Shown here in pieces: positions 32,700 through 43,839 of a DNA stretch of 64,000 nucleotides (position 1 is its first letter; every line of letters starts with the position of its first letter). The position numbers were made by a program, and so were the translations under genes. The stretch spans positions 248,001 to 312,000 of the forward strand of contig FJOG01000016.1 of the NCBI GenBank assembly GCA_900073065.1. The letters run 5' to 3'. The notes under the pieces were generated by a model. It did no database searches. It saw nothing but the letters and a program-made list of their open reading frames with translations, and was not told the origin of the DNA. Origin of the DNA: Phialocephala subalpina (Eukaryota; Ascomycota; Leotiomycetes; Helotiales; Mollisiaceae).

Positions 32700-34112
32700 T
32701 TACTTCTTGTGCAGCGGATCAATTTCTTCCACTCCTTCATCATATTTTGTGCGTCTCATAATGCTCTCGACTGGTCCTAGCAATCTCTGGAAGCCATCCT
32801 TGCCGAGAGTTGCGACCTTGACTTCAGTCTTGCTGACAACGCTGGCAGCTCTCGGGGCGTCGTTCAGTAAAGCAAGCTCGCCAAAGTAGTCTCCCTTGGT
32901 GTATTGCTTTACCGGATTTTGTGTACCGTTCTTATATGCCTCGGCCTCGCCACTCTCGAGCAGGAAGAAAGCTTCTCCAGCATCGCCTTCCTTGATGATT
33001 GTCGTGCCAGCAGGGAACTTTTGTGTCTCCAAAGCATCGGCAATCTTCGATCTCTCGTATTTGGTGAGTGAAGCCAAGAGGGGAACTTCTTCGAGGAAGC
33101 TCTCATATAGACGGCGGCGTTGGAAAGTCGAGTCCATGAGAATACGGCGGAAAGTGATGCGGTCAAGAGCCCATAGGGTGCAACCAGCCTCGGCAGACAT
33201 GACTGTAGCTGCTCTTGGAGCATTGTACATCAGAGCAAGCTCTCCGAAAGATCCACCGGGCTCAATGGTTGCGACTTCGTCACCGAGTCCACCGGGACCT
33301 GGCTGCAATGAGCCGCTCTTGTTCACGTAGACAACAAACGAGCCCTTCTCTACTACATAGAAGTAGTCACCCTCGTCTCCTTGTGTAATGACCTGTTCAA
33401 GCTTGGTTAGCATCTGGTTCTGAGGGATGACTACCATAGGTCCATAGGAATTACATACTTTGATTCCCTTCGCGGGGATTGCTTTTTCAACCAAGGCGCC
33501 CAATACTTGAGCACTCTGCTCATCGTCCAGATGGCTGAAAAGGAAATTGCCAGAGATGGACTTCTTTAGGCGCTCCAGCTGCTCTCCAGTCTTGTGGTGA
33601 TATGGTGGGGACCAGTTGTCGTTGGAAGCGGCTGTGGGGTTGAGAGATTCCGCAGAGACTGACGTTCGTCGACCCATGCCATACTGAGATGGGAATCCAT
33701 CTGCCGCCTTGAAAGACGATGGTGGTCCTTCTCCGGAAGCATCACCACCAAATGGAGGTCCAAATGTAGAGCCACCAGCCTTGAAACCAAAGTTGGGAGT
33801 TGTAGGTGAAGTAATTGTATCGCTCTCATCCTCCTCCATCACCTTCGAGATTGGACCCGAAGCAACCTGTTGACTGATATTTCCACCATCTCCGCCAAAT
33901 GGATTCGAATGGGTGCCGAATCGGCCTGGGAATGTGCTTCCAGACATATTGGGCTTTTGTGATTTTGTAGATGAAAGAAATTGGGAGCGCTCGAGCTCAA
34001 GAAGTCGTGTGAAGTAATTGGCGCAGAACTGGAGGAGGTCGGTTGGATTGGTCTCGAGAATCTCTTTTTTTAGGGATTCGATCACGTCGAGAGATTCAGA
34101 GGAATGTGACAT
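32700..34112 (-). CDS. pkaR: cAMP-dependent protein kinase regulatory subunit
   Basis: Inhibitory subunit of PKA (BCY1 in yeast, MCB in Neurospora); it releases the catalytic subunit on cAMP binding. Exons 34112-33459 and 33392-32700 give 448 residues. The N-terminal docking/dimerisation helices (NPTDLLQFCANYFTRLLELE) lie at about residues 22-42. A low-complexity linker leads to the inhibitor site RRTSVS. Two cyclic-nucleotide-binding domains follow with the phosphate-binding cassettes FGELALMYNAPRAAT and FGELALLNDAPRAAS. The 66-nt intron (33458-33393) is a multiple of three and has no in-frame stop; the family sequence KGIK-VITQGDEGDYFYVV shows it should be removed. Upstream lies an 11-bp perfect hairpin (34580-34606). 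Confidence 0.97.
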   Translation of the reverse strand: MSHSSESLDVIESLKKEILETNPTDLLQFCANYFTRLLELERSQFLSSTKSQKPNMSGSTFPGRFGTHSNPFGGDGGNISQQVASGPISKVMEEDESDTITSPTTPNFGFKAGGSTFGPPFGGDASGEGPPSSFKAADGFPSQYGMGRRTSVSAESLNPTAASNDNWSPPYHHKTGEQLERLKKSISGNFLFSHLDDEQSAQVLGALVEKAIPAKGIKVCNSYGPMVVIPQNQMLTKLEQVITQGDEGDYFYVVEKGSFVVYVNKSGSLQPGPGGLGDEVATIEPGGSFGELALMYNAPRAATVMSAEAGCTLWALDRITFRRILMDSTFQRRRLYESFLEEVPLLASLTKYERSKIADALETQKFPAGTTIIKEGDAGEAFFLLESGEAEAYKNGTQNPVKQYTKGDYFGELALLNDAPRAASVVSKTEVKVATLGKDGFQRLLGPVESIMRRTKYDEGVEEIDPLHKK

Positions 34113-35843
34113 CGACAGACCCTGATCGAGGTTCGCTATTTCAATGGTCGTGACTGCAGAGGTATTTTGTGTTGAGGAAGGGGCGACTGAGGTGTACTGG
34201 TAAACTCGTCACTCGGGCAGGCTCCTGCAATCTGAGGAAGAGAGGACAAGGTCAGCTAGCGAATTATGAACTTTAACAAATGATAAGGAGTGAGTGGTCA
34301 TGAAGATCTCCTCCAAAGTCGCAGGGACCCCATAAGCTGGCACCTATGACTATCTGCCACCGAGGCAGACCGGGATAGCAGGATCCTGTATGCTCCGAGG
34401 CACAGGCTGCGATCCAGCACAATGGATGAGCACTTACAGTAGAATTTCAGCTTCACATCAATAGAGGTCAATGTCGCAGGGAATGGTTGAGGTCGTGAGA
34501 GCTGTAGGCGTAATGATGGAGGGGGGAGATGAACGCTCGCTCGCTAGGAAAGAAGGTGGGGAGACGAGTGTTGATTGGGCGAAGAAGCTTGGTCGAAGCT
34601 TCTTCGAAGGTTCGACTGGCGTTCTGGAAAGCTGCAGTCCACTCAGCAAGAAGAACCGCCGGCACGGCGATGTCACAGATGAGCAGCCAATCTCGAGCGA
34701 CAGTGAAACGCGAGGAGAGGGATGGAGAATACGTTTCAAAGATTGCGTGCGAAAGAGCCCGATAGCAGTGGACGGTGGGATCGTTCATTGCAGAGGTTGT
34801 ACTGTACATGGGCGATGATATATACCTCTCATGCACAAAGGACTCAATATCCCATACTTCAGTGTATGCGCTTCCCGAGTCAGTAATGAGAGTTGTCTTA
34901 CTTGAACGTCACTGACAGTGCAGGGACAGGAATCCACGAGCACTTTGTGACAACTCACACACAGCATACGGTCTCTCTCCTCCTTTTGGGTCACTTAAGG
35001 GATCTTTATGTTTCAAGGTCCTGGCGGGGTAAGAGCTGCAGCGTTCCTCAGTCATACAGCGAACTAGACATGCCTTATCAAACAGCGTCGGCTGCTTTGA
35101 AAAGTCCGAGTCTGACTGGACATTGACACCAGACAGAGATACAGGATTGATCTGATGATAGTTGACAAGAATGTGTATCTCTGAAATCATTCTCATATGA
35201 TCTCGAACCCTGGGGGGAGAGATTGATTGAAGCCTAAGACAAAATGCTGGTTCACATCCTTGCCCAGAGAGGTCTTCGTCTCCATCCTGCGTCATACCTC
35301 GTAAGTTCCCACTGATGTGCGAGTTGACGACCACGAGCTCATCAGGCCCGATTGCCAACAAGTTGTTGCTGGTTTTGCGCTGGAAATGAGTTCAATACTT
35401 TGATGATGATGATGGGGGCTTGATATGTTTGTGACTTTGCCTCAATAATGTAAACTTGTAAAGCTATCGTCGTGGCGTCGAGATCTATCTATCAGTGTTC
35501 AAGGCAGCTGCAGGGGAGCTTTGTCGCACTAAAGCTATTTCTCTAGCGCGAATCGGCCGGCCTCCCCAAATTGGTCTGCGCCATCGGGCACATTTGATTT
35601 TCAACCACTTCTCAATCTCCATCTCCACTTGCGACTACTTCGTTCTTCTATCTCCTATCCTCTTCTCACTTTGATATTTGCAATCTGCGAGTCCGCAGAA
35701 TTGTACACGATCGCATACGGGCAGATTCCTTCCGATATCGACCCCTCTCAACCAAATTGAAGACACCGTCTCAATTCGCAAACCAGCCATCGCAATTACT
35801 CTACAACTTGTCCGAGCACGTTCGATCTACACCAACCTTGAAG
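34113..35843. promoter_or_regulatory. Divergent region, pkaR / glycogen-binding-domain gene
   Basis: About 1.7 kb between divergent genes, long enough for extended 5' UTRs. It contains a perfect inverted repeat (34580-34590 with 34596-34606) and a short GAT run near 35402. Open frames at 34471-34818 (+) and 34909-35361 (-) show no domain. The segment before 35844 is pyrimidine-rich and is probably 5' UTR. Confidence 0.45.
34580..34606. repeat. Perfect 11-bp inverted repeat with 5-base loop
   Basis: The arms are CGAAGAAGCTT (34580-34590) and its exact reverse complement (34596-34606), separated by GGTCG. It lies about 470-495 bases upstream of the pkaR ATG. It could form a hairpin in an mRNA leader or be a dyad protein-binding site; the sequence alone does not say which. 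Confidence 0.6.
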
Positions 35844-38197
35844 ATGGGAAGCTTCGTATTCAAATGGTATGTCGCTCATGGTTCTTTGACGCTCGCACAT
35901 GTTCTATCCTCAATCGCATCGCTCCGAACTGCCTCTGCGCATTGCTTATCGAAGTCTCACCTGTCTCGGCTTGACGTACCACCTGTGAACGTTCTTTCAA
36001 CTATCGATTGCGTGACTGACATTCAATCTAACTAGGGACCATCCTGCCTCCGAAGTCTATGTGACTGGCACATTCGACAACTGGGAGAAGACCGAGAAGT
36101 TGATTAAGACGGGAGATACCTTCGCGAAGGATGTGACTCTGCCTAGTGCAGCCGAGAAGATATACTATAAGGTGTGTGGAGGACTATACAATTGCTCGAT
36201 CTCGAGCTTCGAGACTTGGTGAAGCTTGTTACCGCAGAGTTTGGTCTATCAAACTCATGTTGTCTCCCTGCGGCCGCCAAGCCGTTGATATTCAATTCGG
36301 CTCCTTCGCGAAAACATGCTCGACATCCCCTCATCTCTGGAATGTGGCAAGGCTTTATCTGTGGAGCGTGCAGTGCACCCTGGCAATACAGCTCAAGATA
36401 TGACGCGGTTTCACCGAACTTGCCACAAATCTGTCATGGAGCGGTGAAGCTTCCAAGTTAAAAAGCATCGCTTGCAGGGTCAGCCGGCAGGCAGTGGCCC
36501 TGTTTGAGATTTTGTGCTTGGGCCACGCCGCCTTGGATGTCGCCTATTCCAGACCCCGCCATGAGCTACGAAGAGCTGGGGCTGGGTTCTTAAAACCAGG
36601 CTCCTGCCCATTACTTTTTCTTACGCCGATCTTCGATCATAAATATCACACGAACTATAGCTAACTTGCACTTCTTCTACAGTTTGTTGTTGACGGCGTT
36701 TGGACTACTGATCACACTGCACCACAAGAAAACGACGCTTCAGGCAACCTAAACAACGTCCTCACCATAGACCGAATTAAGAAGCACACACCCGAAACAG
36801 CTGGAATCATGTCTGGCGTTGCTCCTACCTCTACGACAGCCGCATTGGCAAAAGATGTTCCTCTCGAGAAAGAGTCTACGGGCTCGTCGGATTTGCCTGG
36901 ATCCTTCCCCGAGACCCCAGCCGCAATCGAGAAGGGAGACTTTTCTGTCAACCCTCTGCCAGCCGCAGATGGCGCAGTGAATCCCATAAAGCTTGCCCCT
37001 GGCGAGAAGGTCCCACATCCAAGCACCTTCACGAACAACACAGTCACATCTGGCGTCCACGATGACCCAGAGCTTGTCGCTGCTGCCAAGAAGGAAAACG
37101 ACCAGACATTCAGTGTCTCCCCACTACCTGCCTTTGCTGGCGGTGTGAACCCTGTCAATGTCGCTCCTGGCGAGAAGATTCCCGCCTCGGAGAAACTGAC
37201 TGCAAACACCATCAACTCCGGAGTCACCACGGACAAGGAGTCATATGAGAAGAGCGGTGGACTAGGAAATGCGCCTGTTCTTCCTCCGGTCGTCACTCCT
37301 GCGGCTGAGCGGGCACAAAATGGCACTGGTGTATTCGATCTGCCACCTGCAAAAAACCTAATTCCCGAGTCAAGCTTGCCAATTGGAGCAGCAGGTGTTG
37401 GAAGCTACGATGCTAGTCCCACGATTCAATCAGCTGCTCCCACAAGCACAACCGCTCAACTTGCTGCCGCTGTCCCTCTCGAGTCCTCGAAAGTCCCAGA
37501 AGTTGTGAAGGAATCACAGGAAGAAGCAGGTGTTGCACCAGAGGCAAGCGCTATACCCGCCGAGGTTACCGAGAAGAGCGCTATTGAGAAGGAGCTTCTG
37601 AAGGAGGTTCCAGTGGCCCCATCTACCTCCGAAGGTACTGCAGGAAAGGGAACCGACAAATCAGAGTCCACTGCTGCTAAGGATACCCCAGAGGTCGTGA
37701 AGGAGTCAATTGCCGAATCTGGACAAAGCCCAGAAGCTGCCGCCAACGAGGAAGCTGTCTTGGAAAAGAAGGCTGTTGAGAAGGAATTGCTGTCCGAGAT
37801 CAAGCCTGAAACCTCCACAGGCGAGTCTGCACCACAGATCACCTCGACTGGAACATCTAGCGGTCTCAATGCCCCAGCATCTGCAGCAGTGGCTGGCAAA
37901 CCTACCGAATCACGTGATGTTTCACCGGGGACTGTTCCAGGTTCTCACACTGAGACCCAGACCGCACCAACTGTCACTTCTGGAGTCGCTACCGCCACTA
38001 CGGACAAGACATCCACCCCTGCAGCACCATCTACCCCCGCAAAGAGCACGACCGCTACACCCTCAACTCCTGCCAAGGACACGCCAGGAAGCAGCAAGGC
38101 AGGTGACAGCCCCGCCAGTTCAGCCACCGCCGACAAGAAGAAGAAGCGAACCAGCTTGTTTGGAAAGCTCAAGGCCAAGCTCTCCCACAAGGATTAA
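35844..38197 (+). CDS. Glycogen-recognition (AMPK-type CBM48) domain protein, CRP1/MDG1-like
   Basis: Three exons, 35844-35866, 36036-36171 and 36683-38197, give 557 residues. The N-terminal ~80 residues are an AMPK-beta-like glycogen-binding domain: FKWDHPASEVYVTGTFDNWEKT, then KIYYKFVVDGVWTTDHTAPQE and LNNVLTI. This matches yeast CRP1 (cruciform-DNA-recognising) and MDG1 (pheromone signalling). The rest is disordered and duplicated: NPLPAADGAVNPIKLAPGEK is echoed by SPLPAFAGGVNPVNVAPGEK, APTSTTAALA by APTSTTAQLA, and PEVVKES..EKELLKEV by PEVVKES..EKELLSEI. It ends in a basic segment KKKKRTSLFGKLKAKLSHKD. The second intron is 511 nt, by far the longest clear intron here. Molecular role uncertain. 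Confidence 0.88.
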
Positions 38198-40333
38198 TAC
38201 CTCCAAGTTTTGAGTCAGAAACTGGACGCAGTAATAATTGGTTGATCGGACGCGAGATTCCGAGTGTACGATATTGCCAGAGCGCTTTCCCGATCGTTGT
38301 AATGCTGAGGACGTGGGGTGGGCCGCGGGGATTTGGCCATGGGAGGCTGCTCTGCGAACGCGAAAGTGCTTCTTGATACCGATGCCTGATTTAACCTTGC
38401 TGCTTCCCTTTCTATTTATTTTTTGTCGTTGGTCTTTTCGTCATTTTCCGTCCAATACCATGTCCTGTTTTTGCGTGCATCATCATCATTGTCAGGGGTT
38501 CATTCATATGGGTTTCCTGATGAGGGAGGAGGGCAATGATAGTAGTTGACGTGGAGGAAAAGGAAGGCAGTGATGAGTGTGCCAGAGTTCTGGAAAAGTG
38601 TAGATAAGATGTGAAGTTAGTTTGCGATGCATTTTAACATTACATCAGGTTCTACTTGTCTACATTTATACGTGACGTTCTGTGTGAGACCTGCTCCAAA
38701 CAAATCTCGAATGTGACAAGCAGAATACTGAAGTTGATCAGGCTACGCCATGCCAAACTGGTTAGCTCGAAGCATTCCAAGGCAATCGCAAATTGCCAGC
38801 TACAATATACAATATGCCTCTGAGCAACGAGCGTCCTTAACTCTCGGAGTCTTCAAAGAACATACTGAACCACCGAGTTCCCGTTTTGGATGACCCTTCA
38901 GGAAAGAACATTGTCCACCATCGAGATCCCGCTCCTGCCATCCCACCTGGTCTTTCCCTGCGCTCCGCCACTTCCGCCCAAATGACAAGCAAAGCTTGGG
39001 GTATTGATTTGGGAAAAGACGTTACCTCACCGTTGAGCTTTCACTCCTTCCCTGAGTCCCCAGGCTCCGTTGCTTCTGCCTCAGTGTTCACCAGACTTGG
39101 GACATCCATTCAAGAAGGGGATATTGCAATTGCAATCTTCCTAAATATCAAAGCAGTCTGCGTCGAGTTTGTACAATGGCATGATATTTTTCTCAGATTT
39201 ATGATCGCTGCTTGATATCTAATTTTAGTTTAAATATTGCGTTCAAATTTTGGAGAGAAATTTAGAGGTAGCTGGGGACGAATATTCAAGAGATACTTTC
39301 TTTTCTTGAATAAAGAACAAACACATTGCTCAACTGTTTGGAGTTTTGAGGTCGTTCAATGTTTACCTTATTATCGAAGTCCTGAAGATCAAAAGATGAT
39401 TTCGGAGTCGAGTGGAGATACTAATGAGCATCGAGTGAGAGGAGTATTCTCCGGGCAAGATCGGACGTGGATTTGATATTGGAGAGGCTGTTGAATGAGT
39501 CATGCAAAGGATCTTAGGTGAAGGTTTGCTCAAGAGTCTGAAAGTGGCTTTCAGAAGCTGGGAAGAAAGAGACGTCGAAGTCCCAGACGGCGACATCGAA
39601 GTTCACCAGCAAAAGTACGAGTTGGTATGTGCAAGCTTTTAATTCTCCCCATCTCTCTCTCAACTATGTAATGAATGTCTGCTATTTTACTTTTATAACC
39701 AGCCTGCCTATGCCACCTCCATCTATCCATCTATCATGCAAGGGTATCTCAAACCAACGCACGCTCGCTATGCTTTATCCATCCATTTCAGTATACCGCT
39801 CATCCCAAGTTCTCCATGCATCATTGCTTCAAACCGCCCAAAATGCCCCCAATCCCTTCCATGCCTGAAAAACGCCCGCATCGCGAAGTAAAGAGTACAA
39901 GTATATATAAGGAAGGACATGAAATATTAACCCGGAGAGGAAACAATCCAGTACAAAACAGCCCGGGATGGCGCAAAAGTACCAACACGAAAAAGTAAAA
40001 AAGAGATATTCGAGAAGAGGAGACGTATATAGAGTAAGGAGATAGATAGAAGAGTAATACGGAAAAAAAATATCCAACATTAATAGAGACCATTCATCGG
40101 ACTCGTAACTCTTTCTCTCATCTGTGCGTGTCGTAATTTCATAAAACCGTCCCTCTATTCCCACCCAAGAAAACAAACACCCAGAAATGAGAAGAGAACA
40201 TAAGCGCAAACATTAAAAACACCAGCAGAGTACAGAATACCGACCCAAGGAAAGAAGGAAGAAAATAAAAGGAAAGAGGTAAAGGGGTAAAGCAATTGTC
40301 AGTTAGTAGGAGAGGAGATGGGGCTCGAGTAGA
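38198..40333. other. Gene-poor region between convergent genes
   Basis: About 2.1 kb. Both flanking genes point into it, so it holds two 3' UTRs. The parts near 38400 (T-rich) and 39900-40330 (purine-rich on the plus strand) look like UTR. Small frames such as 38886-39215 (+) and 39363-39596 (-) have no recognisable features. No RNA gene or repeat found. Confidence 0.45.
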
Positions 40334-43300
40334 TTAGAACCACTTCCCACGGATCCCTTTCTTGATCTTGCCTAGGACCACGACGGCATCAACAAGATGT
40401 CCAGATTTGTTGCCAACACCCTCGATCTCGAGACGATGGCGAACAGCATCGATGAGACCACATGTATCTCCTTTGGTATTCGCAGTTGCTTTGCTGGTCC
40501 ACAGGTCCTCGACACTCAGTTCAAGCATAGCGTTGGTGTAGCTAAGTGCTTTGAGTCTAGCTTCTTCTTGAAGTACGCTCTTGTCGACGGTAACGGTTGT
40601 GATTTCGCCGTCTGAGCTGCTGCGAGAAAGCGAAGGATTGCCGGTATTCTGATACTTGTGACCGAAAGCCCAGCAGATCAAGGCGGAAACGTACAAGGAC
40701 CAGTAGTCGGAGATGCAAAAGCCGGTATTTAGACGCCCATCAGATAACTTGGGGGGTATTGGTTGAGAGAGGACTTGAGATAGAACCTGGCAGGCGTGGT
40801 GGGTAGCTTGGGCCGCTGCGAATGTCGTAGACCAGGTTTTCAATCGAACTTGCGCGTCTTGGAACTCGGAAGGAGGAGTAATCTTTTGAGCGAAGACCCA
40901 GGTATCGCCTGCTACCGCCAGGAGACTATGTAGCGGTGTGTTGTAGAGGGCAAGATAGGTGAGTGTGTGTGGTGATGTCGGACAAAGGTCCATAAAGTTT
41001 TGTACATCAGGGCGGAAGGAACCGGGGAGGAAGTTGTTCGGGTAACGAGGATCTTCTCGCGAGGGAAGGAGTGAAGCGAACCAGCATATGATGAGTGATT
41101 GAGTGAATGGGTTTGTGTTGGCCATGGTTTGGAAGGGATTTTTCTGTTCGAGTTGGTGAAGCGGCTGAGGTATGTAACCAGACCTCTGGGTTTGCCATTC
41201 TTCCGTTGGAGTAGTGGCGTTCCAGAGGTTATCTGGGCAAGGGAGGCAGATCAAAGACCTAATATTGTCCCGACTGGCACGAGCGCGAGATTGCTGATGG
41301 TACATGAATTGGTGGACATCGAACATGAAGCAAGCACTGAGCAGGCGTTGTCTTGCTTCATTCTCAAGCCACTGATACCAATCGCTCAAGTCATCGGGAC
41401 GTGGAACAGCGCGACCATTGGGTTGAGGCCCAAATCTATCAAGAAGAGCTTCAGCAGATGTTGCGATTGCTGGGCTCTGGCTTGGCACTGGCATCTGGCT
41501 CTGGTCTGTCTCGCTTAGAAGCTGAGGAAGAAGTCAGCTCCTGGATCCAATTTGTTTTGTGCGTTTTACTTACCCTAGAATAGAGCGCTTCAAAGTGGCG
41601 CGATATTCGAACAGTCGTTTTCCGTCCCCGAAATCGAGTGAAGACTTCGGTAAGAAGTATTGCTTGCATGGTGTGGAGGTCCCAAGAAGGGCACTATAAT
41701 AGTTAATATTGCGGATCTAATGTAAGAGAAACATGAAGACCACTGTTGGTGCTTGATGAGACAGCTTCGGAAGCTGCCAGATATGGAATTTGCTTTTGGG
41801 AATGCTGACTCGATGAAAACTGACTTACTAGCTCGATGCCTTTCTTACAAAACTCGTTCAGTTCTGCTCCTTTCGTACGTGCTTCGGTGGAGTCATGATA
41901 TTGCGTGCCGATTGCAGCCATGGCGGATGTGAGTAAATTGCTTTGTGTAGAATCGAAAGTGGGCTGGTGTATTATGGGGAAAAGTTGATGAAAAGATTGC
42001 CAATAACTAGAAAGATAAATGTCGAACGAAGGTTGTGGTTGAAACATTGGCACAGAAGTTAGGGCAAAAGTCCCTAGTTGCTGGGACTCCACCAATTCCG
42101 TCTTTCCTCTGAAGATCTCCAGTCCGGAGTTGTTGGAAAATCTTGGTGTGGACGCTGAAAAATGTTGAGCCAAAGGCTTGCTATACGTCGGAAGGGCTGG
42201 AGTACCCACTGATGGTTCCATATTATAAAATCCGTCCACTGATGTGGGGACATTTAAGAGCTGTGCTCGAGCTGAAACAGGTGTAGAAATCCGGGGGGAG
42301 GAGAAAGGCGTTTCGTATGGTTCCAGTATTGAATCAACAAAACCTGGGCTCCTGATATCCTGAGGTGTATTGCTCATCCCATGAGACCAATATGGAGCTG
42401 CTGCAGATGTTGACCAGTCTGGTAGTGTAGCAACTGATAACGAGCGACCTCTGTTGTACAAGTGAGGACCTGTTCGAGAGCCATCGGACTGAGTAGAGTA
42501 ATTACTGCTTGACGCAGACGAGCACCATGGGGAATTATTGTAGGAGAGGCCAGGGATCCAATTGTCTTCTGGAATCCTCAGAAGGGGGAGCTGTGGGGTA
42601 GTGGTGTAATTCATTCCACCCTCAACGTATGGCTCGTCGAATCCGGATTGGCCTGAAGCCCCGAAAGAGTTCTGGTCCGTCATTTGGTGGTCATAGCTTC
42701 CTGGTGGCCTACTTGACGACCCTGCTCCAGGAGATGAGACGGGATACGAATCTGATTCTGGCAAATGAGCTTGGCCAGCGGTTCTTTTTGATCCCGCGGA
42801 GCCCTGGAAATTAACGGCCTGGAAACTGCTTGTGATTGTACTGTAGCTAGAAGCTGTCAAAGAACTCCCACCGCTCCCACTCGTGCGGGGCGTCATTGAT
42901 TCTGTAGGAGATGCTTGTAGTCCAGAGGAAGAGGCTCCCATGGAAGGTGGCTCCACCTTGAGAGAGGGCGTCCTGCTCTCTGACGCACTCGATGATGCTC
43001 GACTCCTTGGATCTCCAGCTTTGTAGGCCTTTTCTCCTTGTGTTTCACTGTACTGTGTTAGCTTCTCTCTGTTATACTTGAACAAGAGGGCATAGCGAGA
43101 GTTTGATGTGTGTCATTTTGAAGTAAACTCCGCTACTTACTGTCGGTGCAAATGCCTAGCCAGGAGATCCGGTCGATGAAAGGCCCTCTCGCAATCCTCA
43201 AACGTACATGGATATGCTGGTTTTTGATGGCTCAATTGATGTCGCCTATGTATATCGATTAGAACAAGTCTTTGAGACCGAACCGTGTTATCTCACCTCA

Positions 43301-43839
43301 AATGCTCAGCTCTTGTGAATGTCTACGTGAAATTGGTCAGCAAAATGGCCAAAGAATAGTCGCGGATTGCAGATACGTACCTTGACAGGTCGACATATGT
43401 CACACGTATGGACTGGAACACCCTTCTTCGCCCTACTCAGACGTCCAGTAACTGGCGTGTACTTGACAGGCAGATCCGCTACAGGCTCTGACCCTCTCGG
43501 AGACTGCTGAGGACTTCCTGACATGCTCGGCTGGTTGGACCCTCCGGGCAGGTATCCAGAACTGAAATCCATTGTCTCTCCACCAGCACTGCTCCGTCGC
43601 CGAGCTATGTTCTGTCGCGCCGCAGGAGATTGACCTGCCGGCTTCGAGACTCGATTTGACTTGCGCCGCCTGATAGGAGTCTTGCCTTTGTTGCTATCGT
43701 CAATGGGCGGGGAAGGTGACTGCGACGTTTGAGCGATAGTGGGAAGGGAGGCTTGTTGCTGAGCGGCTTCCCTCCTTCTATAGGCTTGGGATTCTAGCGG
43801 CTCAACATCCACGTCCATGATATCTTTGAGGCTCGACAT
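40334..43839 (-). CDS. C2H2 zinc-finger transcription factor with fungal-specific TF domain
   Basis: Six exons (43839-43381, 43322-43297, 43245-43141, 43047-41829, 41693-41574, 41509-40334) give 1,034 residues. The start is the first ATG of the frame. After a Ser/Pro/Arg-rich N-terminus, two C2H2 fingers are assembled across three exons: CDIC-RPVKTFTRAEHLRRHQLSH and CTFEDCERAFHRPDLLARHLHRH. A long Ser-rich disordered region follows. The C-terminal regulatory region resembles the fungal-specific transcription factor domain (YLSSYWQSFHQLFPIIHQPTF, MQAILLTEVFTRFRGRKTTVRISRHFEALY, ARQRLLSACFMFDVHQFMYHQQ). This finger plus regulatory-domain architecture is known in ascomycete nuclear regulators; targets unknown. 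The sixth-exon acceptor was chosen at 41510 because an acceptor five bases upstream runs into a stop. Confidence 0.9.
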
